From: Vibrio sp. STUT-A11 | Lineage (GTDB): Bacteria > Pseudomonadota > Gammaproteobacteria > Enterobacterales > Vibrionaceae | Direction of reading: 5' to 3' | Length of the DNA stretch: 64,000 nucleotides | Assembly: GCF_026000435.1 (NCBI RefSeq) | Contig: NZ_AP026763.1 | Location: 2,232,001-2,296,000, forward strand | Part shown: in pieces, positions 63,464-64,000 of the stretch | How positions within the stretch are numbered: the stretch's first letter is position 1 | Layout: each line of letters opens with the position of its first letter | Position numbers and translations under genes: made by a program | Notes under the pieces: model-generated | What the model saw: only the letters and a program-made list of their open reading frames with translations | What the model was told of the DNA's origin: nothing | Databases searched by the model: none

Positions 63464-64000
63464 ATGAGTACCGCAACGAAAAACCTCTCCGGTGAAGCTC
63501 CAAAAAAGCGCAGTAGCAAAATGCTACCAGACGGTCCCGATTGGACCTTTGAGCTGCTGGAGCGATACCATAAAGAGATAAAACGTGTCGCTGAGCATTA
63601 TCGCCTCGACACTTACCCAAACCAAATTGAGGTCATCACGTCAGAACAAATGATGGATGCTTACTCAAGTATTGGTATGCCGATAAATTATAACCATTGG
63701 TCGTTCGGTAAGAAGTTCATTCAAACGGAGCAAAACTACAAACACGGCCAAATGGGGTTAGCTTATGAGATAGTCATTAATTCCAACCCTTGTATCGCTT
63801 ACCTCATGGAAGAGAACACCGTGACTATGCAGGCACTCGTCATGGCGCACGCCTGTTACGGCCACAACTCGTTCTTTAAAGGTAACTATCTTTTCCAGAC
63901 GTGGACAGACGCAAGTTCTATCATTGACTACTTGTTGTTCGCGAAAAAATACCTGGCAGAGTGTGAGGAGCGCTATGGCGTTCTGGAGGTTGAAAAACTT
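63464..64000 (+). CDS. SpoVR family protein (YcgB), 5' part
   Basis: Truncated by the right edge: 179 codons are visible from the ATG at 63464, with AAGGAGG perfectly spaced in front and 11 bases after yeaH. The protein has DGPDWTFELLERY, EVITSEQMMDAYSSIGMPIN, YEIVINSNPCIAYLMEENT and HACYGHNSFF, all characteristic of SpoVR/YcgB. The HACYGHN region is the conserved His/Cys motif. Expected full length is about 510 aa. Function in non-sporulating bacteria is unresolved. Confidence 0.92.
   Translation, partial: MSTATKNLSGEAPKKRSSKMLPDGPDWTFELLERYHKEIKRVAEHYRLDTYPNQIEVITSEQMMDAYSSIGMPINYNHWSFGKKFIQTEQNYKHGQMGLAYEIVINSNPCIAYLMEENTVTMQALVMAHACYGHNSFFKGNYLFQTWTDASSIIDYLLFAKKYLAECEERYGVLEVEKL

Overview
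The window is a continuous piece of a gammaproteobacterial chromosome, most probably the large chromosome of a Vibrio of the harveyi/parahaemolyticus type. I infer this from the combination of mukFEB, a class I c-di-GMP riboswitch in front of tfoY, a monomeric isocitrate dehydrogenase, an aat-bpt-infA-clpA-clpS-cspD block, a DUF3360 membrane protein next to pflB, and general codon use. No database search was run. There is no rRNA, tRNA, CRISPR array, phage, integron or complete insertion sequence that I can see. Nearly all genes are intact housekeeping or metabolic genes.

Layout. 0-3 kb: an uncharacterised pair (inactive transglutaminase/7TM protein plus RimK-like ATP-grasp ligase) and a 50-codon acidic ORF. 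3-7.6 kb: aldehyde dehydrogenase and GMC oxidoreductase transcribed leftwards, with a divergent AraC-type regulator. 8-15.4 kb: the cmoM-mukF-mukE-mukB operon with overlapping genes, and elyC divergent from it. This block is bracketed by two inverted copies of a palindromic dispersed repeat. 16.5-18.2 kb: divergent torR and torD. 18.6-21.9 kb: purR, riboswitch-tfoY, a VTT membrane protein and a DUF2007 protein. 22-25.7 kb: alpha/beta hydrolase and glgC-glgA. 26.5-31.9 kb: topA, yciN, aroA and a glycine-zipper protein.

31.9-36.4 kb: aat, bpt, infA and, on the other strand, clpS and clpA. Together these hold most of the bacterial N-degron pathway. 37-42.6 kb: cspD, icd, rluE, a DUF2057 protein and a porin. 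43-47.7 kb: dinG, a TSUP permease, priC, a YbaM/RsmS-like small gene and xthA. 47.7-50.9 kb: an arginine-type ABC transporter operon. 51-52.5 kb: a glycine-tract lipoprotein. 53-58.2 kb: a DUF3360 permease with an FNR-like site, then pflB and pflA (anaerobic pyruvate metabolism). 58.4-59.7 kb: a CbiM-like lone permease and yfbU. 60-64 kb: the prkA-yeaH-spoVR stress operon, whose last gene runs off the right edge.

I found no obvious brand-new multi-gene system. The least characterised items are the transglutaminase/ATP-grasp pair, DUF3360 beside pflB, the prkA-yeaH-spoVR operon, the inverted-repeat pair around the muk block, and several unassigned operator-like palindromes (porin, cspD, pflB).
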